A stretch of DNA of 31,126 nt, from assembly GCA_019648995.1 (NCBI GenBank), contig BLXT01001211.1:877210-908335 (forward strand). The letters are read 5' to 3'. The notes under the pieces are model-generated. The model saw nothing but the letters and a program-made list of their open reading frames with translations. It had not been told where the DNA came from and ran no database searches. The stretch's first letter is position 1. Every line of letters starts with the position of its first letter. Source of the DNA: Plakobranchus ocellatus. Taxonomy: Eukaryota; Mollusca; Gastropoda; Plakobranchidae. Shown in pieces: positions 1-12,500 of the stretch. Position numbers and translations under genes: made by a program.

Positions 1-69
1 GAGGGGAGGAGAGGAGGAGGAGGAGGAGGAGGAGGAGAAGGAGGAGGAGGAGGAGGGGAGGAGGAGAAA
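1..69. repeat. GGA/GAG-rich simple repeat
   Basis: An almost pure purine run of GAG/GGA triplets degrading to GAAGAAAAA. On the transcribed strand it is a CTCC-rich pyrimidine tract. It lies in an intron. Confidence 0.9.
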
Positions 70-384
70 AAGAAGAAAAAATCATCAATACAGCAAAAAA
101 GTGCATAACATAATCTTGATAGAGATCTCAGAATTTTGTGCCAAGCTTCATGTTGTGGGATCCCAACTTTCATATATAAAAATAAAAATTTAAAAAAAGG
201 AGAAAAAAAAAAACCTTTAAATTGTCTTTTCTTTTCCCTCACAATTTTCAACTCATTTAGACTGGTGATAAGCCATCAGAGTTCTACAAGGTAAGCATTC
301 ACAACTAGAGGCCTCTATATCCACCCCATCTGTTTTCCTTTTATCTTCTAATTCAAAACGCATCAGTTACCAGTTTTGACAGAC
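1..384 (-). other. DNAJC13: Partial intron downstream of exon 31
   Basis: Apart from the purine simple repeat at the edge this is AT-rich intron. I see no match to the next expected DNAJC13 coding block, so the following exon lies outside the window. Confidence 0.75.
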
Positions 385-501
385 CTTAAAGTAGAGAATG
401 CGACATAAATCTTTGATGATAGCTGAGGTTTCCTGGATCTTCTCTCTGCATGCTTCAAACTGGGCAGCCACAGAGTAGCACTTGGCGATGTTTGTACACA
501 C
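385..501 (-). CDS. DNAJC13: DNAJC13 exon 31 of window (last in view)
   Basis: 117 nt, 39 codons. It opens [19 protein letters not shown] and ends [29 protein letters not shown] and IIKDLCR.LYF match DNAJC13. Acceptor TTCCACCAG, donor GTCTGT. The gene continues left of the window, since the orthologue runs several hundred residues further. Confidence 0.95.
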
Positions 502-3500
502 CTGGTGGAATTGGGTAACAAAATGTGGAAGTGTACAATTATGAACTGGGCTTTTATTTACCACTTTTGTTGCAAAATTGACCTAAACAATCACTAAGAT
601 AATTGTTTCCGATTTATTGTTTTGTAAGAATAGTTCTCTCTATCTCTGTCTCTCTCTTCCTTGCCTGTCTGTCTCTTTCTTCCTTGCTCTCTCTCTCTCT
701 TTCACCTTCATACTCTCTTCTTTGACCTGTCTTTCTGTCTCTCTCTGTCATTCTCTCTCTTAATGGTTTCAAAAATTGTAACAAAAATTATATTTTTGTT
801 GGACTTCTTTTCCATGGATGATATTCTCCCCATTTTCATCTCTATTTGCCCAATTTTCAAATGCTGCTGTTCTATTTGTAGGTGTTTTTATGTTGGGCTT
901 CCCAATATCAGCACAACACGATTTCAAAAAGCTTACCATGACTGCAACCTCCTCTTGTTTACTGGACTTTGTCAGAACGTTCACACACCTAGAGAAGGCA
1001 CCTTGGAGAACCTGAAAAGAAAAAGTTCGGCGAATATGAGAAAAAAAACCGAAGGAAACAAATGTCTCAAGACCAGTTTGAATATGCCTGAAATTGCAAT
1101 TTGAACATATTTTAATCAATGAACGAGTTTAAAGTTTCTTCTATAAGACGAAACCAGGATAGAGCTATGTTGATTGTAAGCAAGATTAAGATTTTTTTTT
1201 TTCAATTAAAGTTTTGTTTTTCTCAAGAGTATGACATGCAGCATCAGACTCAATAGAACTAGTCTCAAAACAAATTATAGCAGAGTCCCTCAGTAATCCC
1301 AGATTGGTGCCCATTTTTAGGAATGGAAAACACAAGGCAATAAGAAAGACTTTGACTGGCTAATATATTTTTAATGCAAAGTGAAATTGTCATCATCAAA
1401 AAAGAAATGCCTAGCTTGTGAGGTTTGACAACCGTACTTCTCAACATATCATTGAGTCCAAATGAAGAACAATATCGTCAGTGTTAAGTCTATGGACGAT
1501 ACTGCTTTCCATTTGGCTTCAACAAGATATCTTGATCATTCTCAACTGAGGCAGCCATGGCTCTCACTCCTCAGCATCTGGCTGTTTCTGTGATCTTCAT
1601 TCTAATTTTGTAAAATGAATATAGAAATTGAACCATGCCTGAATGCCACTCTCTCTCCTCAACTCCTCAGCATTGAGAGCAGAGCAGTTGACTGTGTGGT
1701 AGGCCAACTCTGAAGCTGCAGACAACAGAGGGGCCGACTTGCTAAAGAGCTGGTCATCGTTTGTCTCCATCTGGATGGTCTTGATCAGCATGGGATAGCC
1801 TGCATATTTGTAGGGCTGCAGCTCTGGGAGAGACACAACCCAAAAACCCAAAATCAGACTCTTAAGACAAAAATGTTGTTCTTTCAATTTTTAATTTGAA
1901 ACAAAAATGTTAGGAAATGTTAATAAGAATGTAAAATTTCTTTGCTCTAAAGCTAAGCTCAATTATCTGCATGAATCAGTTATTGAAAACCATCACCCTT
2001 AGAATCCCTTGGTTTTTCTGATAATGATCAGAACAGGAGTAAAATCAAGATGAAAGTTTAATGATTTAAATTGCAAATTCTCTTGGACCTTTGAATATAA
2101 TAAGAAGCTTGAAATTTGCCTTCTACAAAGTGTGAGATAGAAAAAAGATTAAGAAAAATGGATATAAAATGTAAAATTTCTGGAGATATTTCTGAAAATC
2201 TTGAACACTGCAAACTTGATAATTCAAGATAAAGAAAGGTTAAGGAAAAATAACATAGAGAGATAGATAAAGAATTCAAGTTACAATGTGACTCAAGTTC
2301 AAAACAATGGCAAAGAAAGTTATGTCAGTCTATGAATAGGAGACTATCATCAACACAAATGATAAATAGACAAGTTTCAAGGAATCTGAGAAGTTTGCAA
2401 GCAATTTTTCCACCACATTTTGCATACAGCCGAAAAAACATCTAAACTGACCCAAATGTGTTTTGACATAGAATTTAATCATGAAAGCAGTTGTGAAAAA
2501 AAACAGTATATGTTTTATCTATGGGATTCATTCTAATGTCAAGAAGTAACAGTTTCTTGATAAAAATAAGTCAAAGATAAAAAAAAGTATATATAATTTA
2601 TAGATAGATTATAGTCTAATGCCAGGAAGTAATAGTTCCTTGATAAGAGTTTGTCAAAGGTAAAAGTGGTATAGGTATGTTATTCATAGAATTAAGTCTA
2701 ATGTCAAGAAGTAACAGTTCCTCGATAAAAAAATGTAAAGGCGAGAGTGCTACATGTATTTTATTCCTGTCAAGTCTTATGTCAAGAAGATGCTGATTTG
2801 AAAAAAAATATGCATGTTGAAGGCAAGTTTTCAAATTTGTCTGCTTCAAGATGACATACACTACTCACTAACCTTCTTTGTATCTGCTGAAGAGAATACT
2901 CTGAGCCTTCAGGATGAGCACAATGTTCTGAGGATCGGGCCCATCTTTTACTTTGGCTTTGCTGCACAAAAACTCGTAGGCTTTGTTCACTTGCTCAAAC
3001 ATTTCCTGGAGTTACAGTAGAAGCAGGCACATGAGTTTAAAAATAAATAGTCTCACAGAACATCAGAGCTGCCAACCTAGAAAAACCAAAAGCTGTAATC
3101 TGAGGAGCCCAAAGTCTGTAATCTGGGACTTAAAACTGTAATCTGTATATTTACAACTTTATTTGTGCTTCTTTCTATGCACCTGCATCAAATAATAGCC
3201 TTCAATTTTAAAGCCAACTGCACAATATTTAAAAAAAAATAAGAATAATATTACAAGAAACACAAGTACCTCAAGAAACCTATTGAGGATGTTAAACAAA
3301 ACAAGAACCCAAACTAGAATTTTAATATTACTTTGAATTTTGTTTGTAGAATAAAGATAATAAATGTAGCTAAATCAGTTTAAGAAAAAAATTAAACTAA
3401 AAATGATTACAGACAAAAAAATCACAGGGCTTTTATTTACATTTGAATTGAAGCACAACTGAGTTCGCTAGATCTCAACTAGATTCTGGACTGTTTGAGC

Positions 3501-6500
3501 CAACAAGCTGATGATTATTTACATACAAATTCCCAAAAATAAAATGATATGTTATGTCTCCAATTTTTCTTTGTTCAAGGGCATTTTTTTGTTTATTAAG
3601 TGACTGATTATTTTATTAATTCAAAACAACATCTAAGAAATGGAGATTTGTTCCAATTATCTTTTCCAAGGCCTGCATATTCTATGACAAAATCCTCCTC
3701 AGGTGGCTGCAAGCCCATAGGTCCTCACCATCATTTGATCTAGGCTCTAGATTTGATGTATAGACAGGCCCCTAATTTTTTTATCCTTTTAGTCCTGATT
3801 GGTGTTACTAGTCTGAATGCCTCCTTCATAATTGAGATTCTTGGCCAATGCTTGGCTGTTAGAGCAACTGATATTGGATTACCAATTAATCTATGTTTAG
3901 ATCTAATCAAAGAGCAGATGTCCTATAAAGTAGATCTAGATCTAGCTTTAGTGTAGACTCTACACAATTCATAAGACATATTTGGCTAAAGTAGATCTAC
4001 AACATTACCAACATTATTGTTGCAAAAGCCCTCATTTAAAAAATTGACATCATAGTCAGTGTAGTGGATTACTGGAACCGATATATTTAAAAAGCCAAGC
4101 GAGGAAGTAGGTTAGGAGCAAAGAAAGTAAATACTGAATGCAGTAGTCGAAAGTGGTCACTTTTTCAAAACAAAACAAAATAGAAAACCGAATAAACATA
4201 AACGTAATTTTAGAAGGATAGTATTTGTATTGATAGAGTGTTGTAGCAACCGGAAGAATATTGTTGAAAAACAAACCACTTCCATTTCCGAAAATAGAAA
4301 GAAGCAAAAGTAAAAGTTCAGGGCAATCAAAAATAAAATAAAATCTAAGTTCATCTTGCATATAGTAAGAAAAATTGTAATTTTCACCTGAAATTGGTCT
4401 AAAAAAATGTAATGCGTAGTTTTGGCTTGAAAATTGCAATTTATTACGTTTTCTCATATTAGTTGGCAGCTCTGGAACATTAAAAAAAAAAATGCAGGGG
4501 AATTGTAATAAAATAATAAACATAAAAAAATACCCTGTTCTTGTTGGAGGTTTTTATTTGGTTGTTGTTGCTTTTTTTTAATTTTGTAAATAAAAGAGAT
4601 AGAAAAGTACATTTTCTTAATAGTGTGAAATTGAAAAACCTCATTATTATCTTTGTTTTTCACGCAATTCCCTACTTCATTTTTTTTCTGCGTATATTTC
4701 TATTCATCAGATTTTTCTTGATTCCTTTGAAATGAATCCAAACATAGTATAACTCTTTGAGTGAGTTGTGGTCAAAATTAGCATGTACAAGCATTATCTC
4801 TTTATTTCTTTTCTTAATTTATTTTTCAACTTCTCGTTTCATTTTTTTTTTTTTCATAAACCCACAAAAAAGTGTTTAAGTTTCTTTTTTAAAGCATCAA
4901 TTCCATACAACACTCAACACTCACCCGTCCCTCTGGGTTCTTGTCAGGATGATAATCACGTGCCATTTTAAAGTATGCCTTTCTTATCTTTGATTCTTCA
5001 TGCCTGTTTGAAAAGATAGTAAAAAAATGTTATTGACAGCTGAAAAAAGACACCTAAAGGCATCCCATCTAGTTTTGCAATAGCGCTCTGTTATGAAACA
5101 CTGTATCTGAGGCTGTATAATGCAGATGGCCATATTTTGCCACTTACTTTTGTGCTCAATGTCTTTAATTGCAGGATTCTTTTTGAACTGTCTCTAGTGC
5201 CTTCTAAATTTCAAGTATAAGCAAGATGTTTTGAGGTCTTTTATGTTGATTCAAGCTTCCTTAAAATTGTATTTATCTTTTACTTATTGTTATAATTAGA
5301 GAGCCATCAACATTAGCCTCTTCAGCCACACATTTTTCAATTAAAAAATGGTTCCCCATTCTCCTGGACTTTATCTTTGCATCTCTAGTATGGTTAGCCT
5401 TCACAGCTGTTCAATGGAGATGAACACACATATCCATAGTTTTTAAGAGGAGATCTTTCTCTGTTTTTTTTTAGGCTGAAATTTAGACAATTAAAACCTA
5501 CTTCTTGACTCCCTGTTAGTAAAACTAGTTTTATGCTTGCCGTCCAATGTTATTTTATATCTTAGATATTCAAATGCCTGAACAAGTACCTTTGGTATCG
5601 GATCACAGATAGGCTTTATTGCTTTGTAACTACTATCATATCCTCGTTTTCTCATATTATATATCATTATTTATAATTTGTGTTTCATCAGTAAGAACAC
5701 ACAATGTAGAACTCACCCTCCAGAACCTTTGGTCAGATTCAGGACAAATGTTTTACCTTTAGTTCCACGGCACAGAACACGCAGCATAGAACTCACTCTC
5801 CAGAACCTTTGGTCACATTCAAAACAAATGTTTTACCTTTACTCCCACAGCATAGAACTCACCCTCCAGAACCTTTGGTCACATTCAAAACAAATGTTTT
5901 ACCTTTACTCCCACAGCACAGAACACACAGCATAGAACTCACCCTCCAAAACCTTTGGTAAGGTTCAGAACAAGTGTTTTACCTTCAGTCTCACAGTACA
6001 GAACACACAGCGTAAAACTCACCCTATAGAACCTTTGGTAAGGTTCAGAACAAATGTTTTACCTTCAGTCCCACAGCACAGAACACACAGCGTAAAACTC
6101 ACCCTCCAGAACCTTTGGTCACATTCAAAACAAATGTTTTACCTTCAGTCCCACAGCACAGAACACAGGGTGTAGAACTCACCCTCCAGAACCTTTGGTC
6201 AGGTTCAGAACAAATGTTTCACCTTCAGTCTCACAGCACAGAATACACAGTGTAGAACTCACCCTCCAGAACCTTTGGTCAGGTTCAGAACAAATGTTTC
6301 ACCTTCAGTTTCACAACACAGAACACACAGTGTAGAACTCACCCTCCAGAACCTTTGGTCAGGTTCAGAACAAATGTTTCACCTTCAGTCTCACAACATA
6401 GAACACATAGTGTAGAACTCACCCTCCAGAACCTTTGGTCAGATTCAGAACAAATGTTTTACCTTCAGTCTCACAACATAGAACACATAGTGTAGAACTC

Positions 6501-9500
6501 ACCCTCCAGAACCTTTGGTAAGGTTCAGAACGTCATACGCCTCCTCCAGCGACATGCTAGGCGGCTTCTTCTCCACCTCCCTCTTCCAAGCATCCAGAAT
6601 ATCCTTCAGCAAGCGGATCTGCAATGGCAATAAACCGTTTATCAAATCAACTAAATACAAGAACAAATGCTTATGCTCCTATATTTCTTATTGCCTTCTA
6701 TTTAAAAAAAAAATGTGTCCCATTCTCAAAGCAAGCATTTAATAACCAGGAGGAGGATCCCAACTTTTTTCTCAGCATGCAACATTGTGAAGTAGATTAC
6801 ATTTGCTTTTCTCTTTGCTTTCACTTTTACCAAATCCTCAAAGATCTAGCTATCAAATTGTTGCTGGGTGCACACAAGAGGGCAGATATAAATTTACTGA
6901 TCCAGACTGGAGCTTGAACCAGTTACTTGTTACATGGCAGCAAAGCACACTAGCAAATGCACCACCACCCACCCCTTAGCTACAAATTATTGCTTTCAGT
7001 GAGATTCTAATTTCAAAAACACCAAACTATGAGCAATTGGTCATCTTGACCTGACAATTAGTACACAAAAAGTAGTATCAGTGAAAGCTACAAATTATTA
7101 TTTTGAGTGAGATTTCACCCTCAACAACAGCAGACTCAAATGACACCTTAGTCTTCTCAGATCAGTTTGTAGAAAAAGCATTGCTTCAAATAAGAGGTGA
7201 GGGTAAGGAAAATAAATATTCATTTGAAATAAGAAGTGAAAGATAAGGATGGAGAAAAAGGCAGCTATTTTCTACACTATTGGCATAACCATAACCAAAA
7301 AAGCTAATTGTTTTTCAGAACTATCATCCCAAAAGAGGGCTCAATACTTGATGCTTATTTTTACTCTACTGACCAGAATAAACAAAAGATCAATATCCTT
7401 ATACATCTATTATCCTGAATGTAAATTAGATTATGAGTGTTTACTTTCTGCACTATTGCTAAAAAAAAATAAAAATCATATGTTTTCGCATTTACCATAA
7501 AAAATGGGAGACTGAATCTCGGATTTATTTTCTAAACAAGGCAAAACAAAAATGTGTATTCTCATACATTTATCATTCCAAATGCTGTGCTTATTCTCTA
7601 TATTGTAAAAAAAAACCAACGAAGCAAAAATGATATCCCCCTACGCATTTGCTATCTCTATCATAAAACTGTTACACACAGGATCTTTGATGGGCCAGTC
7701 TGGGAAGCGCTGCGTATCACACAGGTGTTTCAGATAGTAGATGTTGCAGAAGAGCTCATTGTCCAGTTGTGGATAGTTGATGGAGGGGATGGGGCAGTAC
7801 TGGAACAGGGCTCTCGTGTTGCTCTGCAGCCGTGGAGAGAAATCGGCCAGGTGAGATGCTATCTTCTCTATCATCAAGCGCCTGGAAGGGAAGATGACCA
7901 GTGGTCATATGGATATTTACCGCTTGACTGCTGATAAGCTAAACTTTCCTTGTGCTGCCATATATCCTGTGCCTTAAGACCAAGATTTCACAAATAATAC
8001 TTCTTTGAAAAAGAAATTTCAATTTTTTTTTTTTCCATCTTTATAATCCTTTTTCCAGAAATTTGAAAAACCCATATTTTGCGTCACAATCAACGTAGTT
8101 CTAGCTAGTTCTTATCACAGCAAATCTCATAGAAAGACTTTTCAGGTTGTTTCAATAATTTTAAATGTTCAAAATGGAACTTTTGGCTCATTCAGAGTGG
8201 TCTCAAGATAATTATGGCAAACGCTATTTATGCACAAAAATATGACTATGGCTATGAACTTATCGGCAGTTGCCTGAAAGAGACGCTTCCATGCAGTTCA
8301 ATTTGGCTGCCATGCCTAGAGAGATGCTCAACTGCATGAAAAGATGCATTTTGATGTTTTAAAGTTATTTACAGAAAAGTTCAGAAAAATTTGATTCATG
8401 AAAAAGCCCTTTTGTTTTTTTTTAGGCCATAAATATGTTTTGAATCGATTCATGATTTGTGGTCCTTTCTGAGCTACTTTTCACTTAAAAAATGCTGCAC
8501 ACCAATATTGATGGTTTTTGGGGTTTTTTTTGTTTTTGTTTTTTTAAAGGTAACAATTATTGACTTCCAGTATGTATTAATTATTGCAGTTCACAATGTC
8601 ACCTCAGAATAGAGACCTTTTCTTGTCTATAGCAAACCATATTCAAATATCTTGCATATCTCAGCATTCTTCCCAAGGATCATTTTAAAAAATTAAATTA
8701 TAATCATTATACCATAAAATTTTTCATTGATAAGTGTATAATTTAGTCTGTTACTGAACCAACAAAAAAAGAAAATGATTTACACATTCCCTCACCTCAT
8801 CTCATTATTCCAAATAGCCTCTGGCGTGTCAAATTCTCCAAGGAAAATCTGAGCAAATTTTTCAGGGCTGTAGTTTTCAAGATAGCAGACCATAGCTTCT
8901 GGCAGCAAGGGGCCAAGCACACTGCGGGCAAGGACATCTGAAGTGGCATTCTATGCAAGATCAAAGATTGTATTAGTTTTCAATGAAGAAAAAATAAAAA
9001 TTAACAAATGCCATTTTATACATTTGCATCATTGACTTTCTCTCTCTCCCTACTTTAAAAAATTATAAAAAAATGAATTTATCAGAGGTGGGTGTATTTG
9101 AGGAAGGGAGCCACAGGCAGCACATTGGAGCTGGTGTATATTATCATATCATTGAGTGACCAAGAGTGGATACTGTCCACTTACCTCCTCTGATCTGAAA
9201 GCTTGCTTGAGGTGGGTGTATTTGAGGAAGCGAGCCACAGGCAGCACATTAGAGCCGGTGTACATCATAATGAAGAAGAAAGCCCCAGACAGGTACAAGC
9301 GTGACACGCCAGGGTTGTCCTGCATCACCAGGAACAACAGGCCTGCCACCTTCTCCACCAATATGGGGTCAAAGGTCAGCAGGAGCTAGAAAAATCGAGC
9401 ACAAAATGTAAAGCAATTCAGATATAAAGAGAAGGAAAAAAAAAAGATTGAGACTTAAAGAAAAGAAATCACATGAAAACAAGTTGCAAACCATAGAAAA

Positions 9501-12500
9501 TGATTGCATTTTTTTTCTTTCAATTTGACTCCCACATGTTTCCAACTTTTCAATATTCCTATTCTGCTGAGCCACTCTTCAGTATCTATCATAGACCTAA
9601 CATTATTGTTACTGCTCTTCAATTGGATATGGAAGCATTTGTGTTTGTCATGATTCTGATTAAATCATGTCAATATTCTGCAATTCAACATGCACGCACA
9701 CAATCTCTTCTATTTTATTCAAAGTGTTTTGCTTATTTTAATTTCAAATTGCCATGTTTTATTATAAAAAAAAAAGTAAGTCCTAAACAGCATGTCTGTA
9801 GAGTAAGATGAAGATGATAAAAAGAGATCCGACTCATAATTTTCAAAATGTATATCTCCATTTTATATAGAGGCAAGATAACAGAGTTGTCTACCCTGAT
9901 GATTTGAATTCGTGAAAATGTAAATGGAATTATCAATCTCATTCATAATTTACAATTCGTTTTAAATTTCAAAAGTGAATTTACCTGTACCAAGTGTGGC
10001 AGGCAGGTAGCATCAGATAAAATGCGTTTGACCCTCGGCAAAGGACGGATTATGGCGCCATCACTGTCTCTGGAAATAACAAATGACAATAATAACAAAA
10101 TTATTAAATACGGTACTTTCATCAGCCGGTTACTCTGTCTGCTGCATAGCAATAAGCTCAGGCATAGCTCGACTCACAACTTTTTTGTTTCTGTATAACA
10201 CTGTTGGTTCTTACAAGTAGATTCATTCGAATGCTTTATCACATACATGTCTCACAACTTTTTTGTATCTGTATAGCACTGTTGGTTCTTACAAGTAGGT
10301 TCATGTGCAGCAACTGGAGTAACTCAGTCGCAGGTGGCTGTGGGGTTTTTTTGCACTAAGGCCTTTTAAAAATTTGTATTGTCTTCAAACAGTAATAGAA
10401 ATAAAAGTACAGTAGATATGGATATAGATATATAAACACATACACATATATATGTGTATATCATGGAGAATAGAAAACCATCCTTCAGCATAGTGGCACA
10501 TTATTGTAATAAAGGAAATGTCTTGAGGCATGTTCTAATTAATCCAATTTCTTGGGTAACAATTTTTTTTTCATTAAATATTTTAAAGTATTTTACTTTC
10601 TTCTCTTTTTTTTTTTTTCAAATGTTGAGATCTCAAAAATCTTTCTACAAATTTTTATATCTCAACTTCACATAAGTATCAAGAAAAACTTAGAAAGGAC
10701 GAACCAAATTTAGAAATGTCTATACTTCAGTCCAGTTTTCGCCATTGCAAAGCTATCAGATGAAGTTTCTATTTATATCAATGATTTAAAATTTTCAAAA
10801 TGAACCCTCTAATTCATTTTGACTGGCCTATAGACTGGGCTTGATAACCATGTAACCTGTTTCGCAACAAATATCTTGAAATGAATTTAAAAAAGGGAGA
10901 TGGCACAAAAAGAGCACCTATGAGCAAAGGGCATTCAGCACAGAAGTTTTTTTTTTTCAGAGAGAGAGAGAGAGAGAGGCAGAGAAAGAGAAGAAAATGC
11001 CACGGGTAATTTGAAAAGTCACAGAACATTCTCAAATGATTCTTTCACACTTGTTAAACAATCCTTACCGACTAGGGTAGAACTCTGCCATCTTGATAAG
11101 CATGTTGAGTATCAACGTGGCCATATCTGTCTCATTCATCACTGCTTGACCGGTGGCCAGCAGTGTCCACTTGAGCTGGGGCACAGCGTGCAGCGGCCGC
11201 CAGCCATCCATGCCCTGGGCCCAGCAGCGAGTCTTGGCGTGCACTTCTCCACTCTCATACAGCTCTTTCATCTGCATACAACAGGCAAAGATAATTATTC
11301 AGCAATTTAAAGATTCTACAATCATCAAATGTGATTTGGAAAACTGCTCTTGATCTGAAGACCAAAAATAAAGTGAAAATAATTTTTTGAATTAAAAATT
11401 GTTGTTTAAAATGTTTAACAGAAAAAATATTTATAGTCACTTCATTAACACAGTTTCCTAATCCCCCTTTCTGCTGGATCAATCTTTACATTCAAATTTA
11501 AGTGGTTTTAACTTGAACTTACAAATTCTTTTTTTTTTTTTAATTAATAATTTTTTTTACTCACTGGCTACTTTACCCGCAACGTTTGCGCCAAAATTTT
11601 GTGGAAGACAAAATACCAATCCCGCAACTCCTTCAGGTTCCAGTTTCCGAATTTTTTTCCCATGTAAATATCGCAACAGTTGAGATTTAAGTTTCGGAAT
11701 CTGTTAACTTAGCCATTAAGTTTCAAATGATATATGTGAAGTTTGTTTCGGACGATAAGTACGAGCCAGAGAGCAATTTTATGACACTTTTAGCAGCTAC
11801 CAGTTTTTGACTGATTTCTAGATGGAGTTTCGTAGATTTAGACTATGATAAAAGTTTAGATATTGATAGCATCGTGGGAAATGTATAAGATCCACATTAT
11901 GAGCCCCCAAAGTGTAAAAAGGCCAAGTCTAGTCTCCCCAAAAGTAGAAGGAAAGGAAAAGGTAGGGGCAAATTGAGCCTCGCCATGGATAAGTCTAGAT
12001 CTAGATCCCAGCCTCAAGTTGGAGCTAGATCTAAAAAATCAACCAAATGATATAAGCTCCAAATTTTTTGTAATGTAATCTTTATTATCTTGAAAAAGTA
12101 TGGTACAAATTTCATAGGTATATCTTTACTAACAAATGCACAGTGATTTTTTGAAAATACCCCTGAAATGTCTGGTACACAGGGAATATTACGAAAAAAA
12201 AGTCTGGTAGTCAGTGAGTTAAAAATGAAACCATGAGTTTGATGCAAAGATTCATTAAAAGAATGTGCTCAATAAAACACTGGATGCGGCAAAAATAGAG
12301 AGACTCAGAGAAAGAGAAAGACACAGAAAACAAAAAGATTACCTCCTCAAAGCTAAAAGGTCCCAGCCTTTCCTTTTCCTTATTTCCATAGTACCATTCT
12401 TTCTCGCTGTCTCGCTTCATGTCGGCCCCGGCTTCTATCACATTTGTCTGAAGAGACACATCAAAATAAGGCATGTAATTTTTGACAAGGATCTTAACAA

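Larger units (their letters stand above)
6619..7679 (-). other. DNAJC13: Intron between exons 25 and 26
   Basis: It contains a SINE copy at 6768-6976. A short duplication has AGCTACAAATTATT at 6978 and again at 7086. There are also degenerate repeats near the exon 25 donor. Nothing else is recognised. Confidence 0.75.
10070..11068 (-). other. DNAJC13: Intron between exons 21 and 22
   Basis: It holds a 78-bp direct duplication (10173-10304), a palindromic AT/CA stretch near 10425-10460, a diverged interspersed repeat (10715-10835) and an (AG)n run (10958-10979). Confidence 0.75.
11272..12342 (-). other. DNAJC13: Intron between exons 20 and 21
   Basis: Largely the piggyBac-like element at 11560-12218. 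The flanks are AT-rich with nothing recognised. Confidence 0.8.

Noticed and set aside
5678..5935. Plus-strand 85-codon ORF with repeats
   Set aside because: Artefact of the 80-bp array; antisense to the intron and not coding.
5692..6531. CRISPR-like regular repeats
   Set aside because: The whole 80-bp unit is repeated with no unique spacers, and one edge is a coding exon of an animal gene.
6890..6976. Possible functional tRNA gene
   Set aside because: Only A- and B-box-like strings are present, with no complete cloverleaf, and the sequence continues into a SINE body shared with another copy.
9500..9811. 103-codon plus-strand ORF
   Set aside because: AT-rich intron sequence with no recognisable domain, and composition like neighbouring introns.
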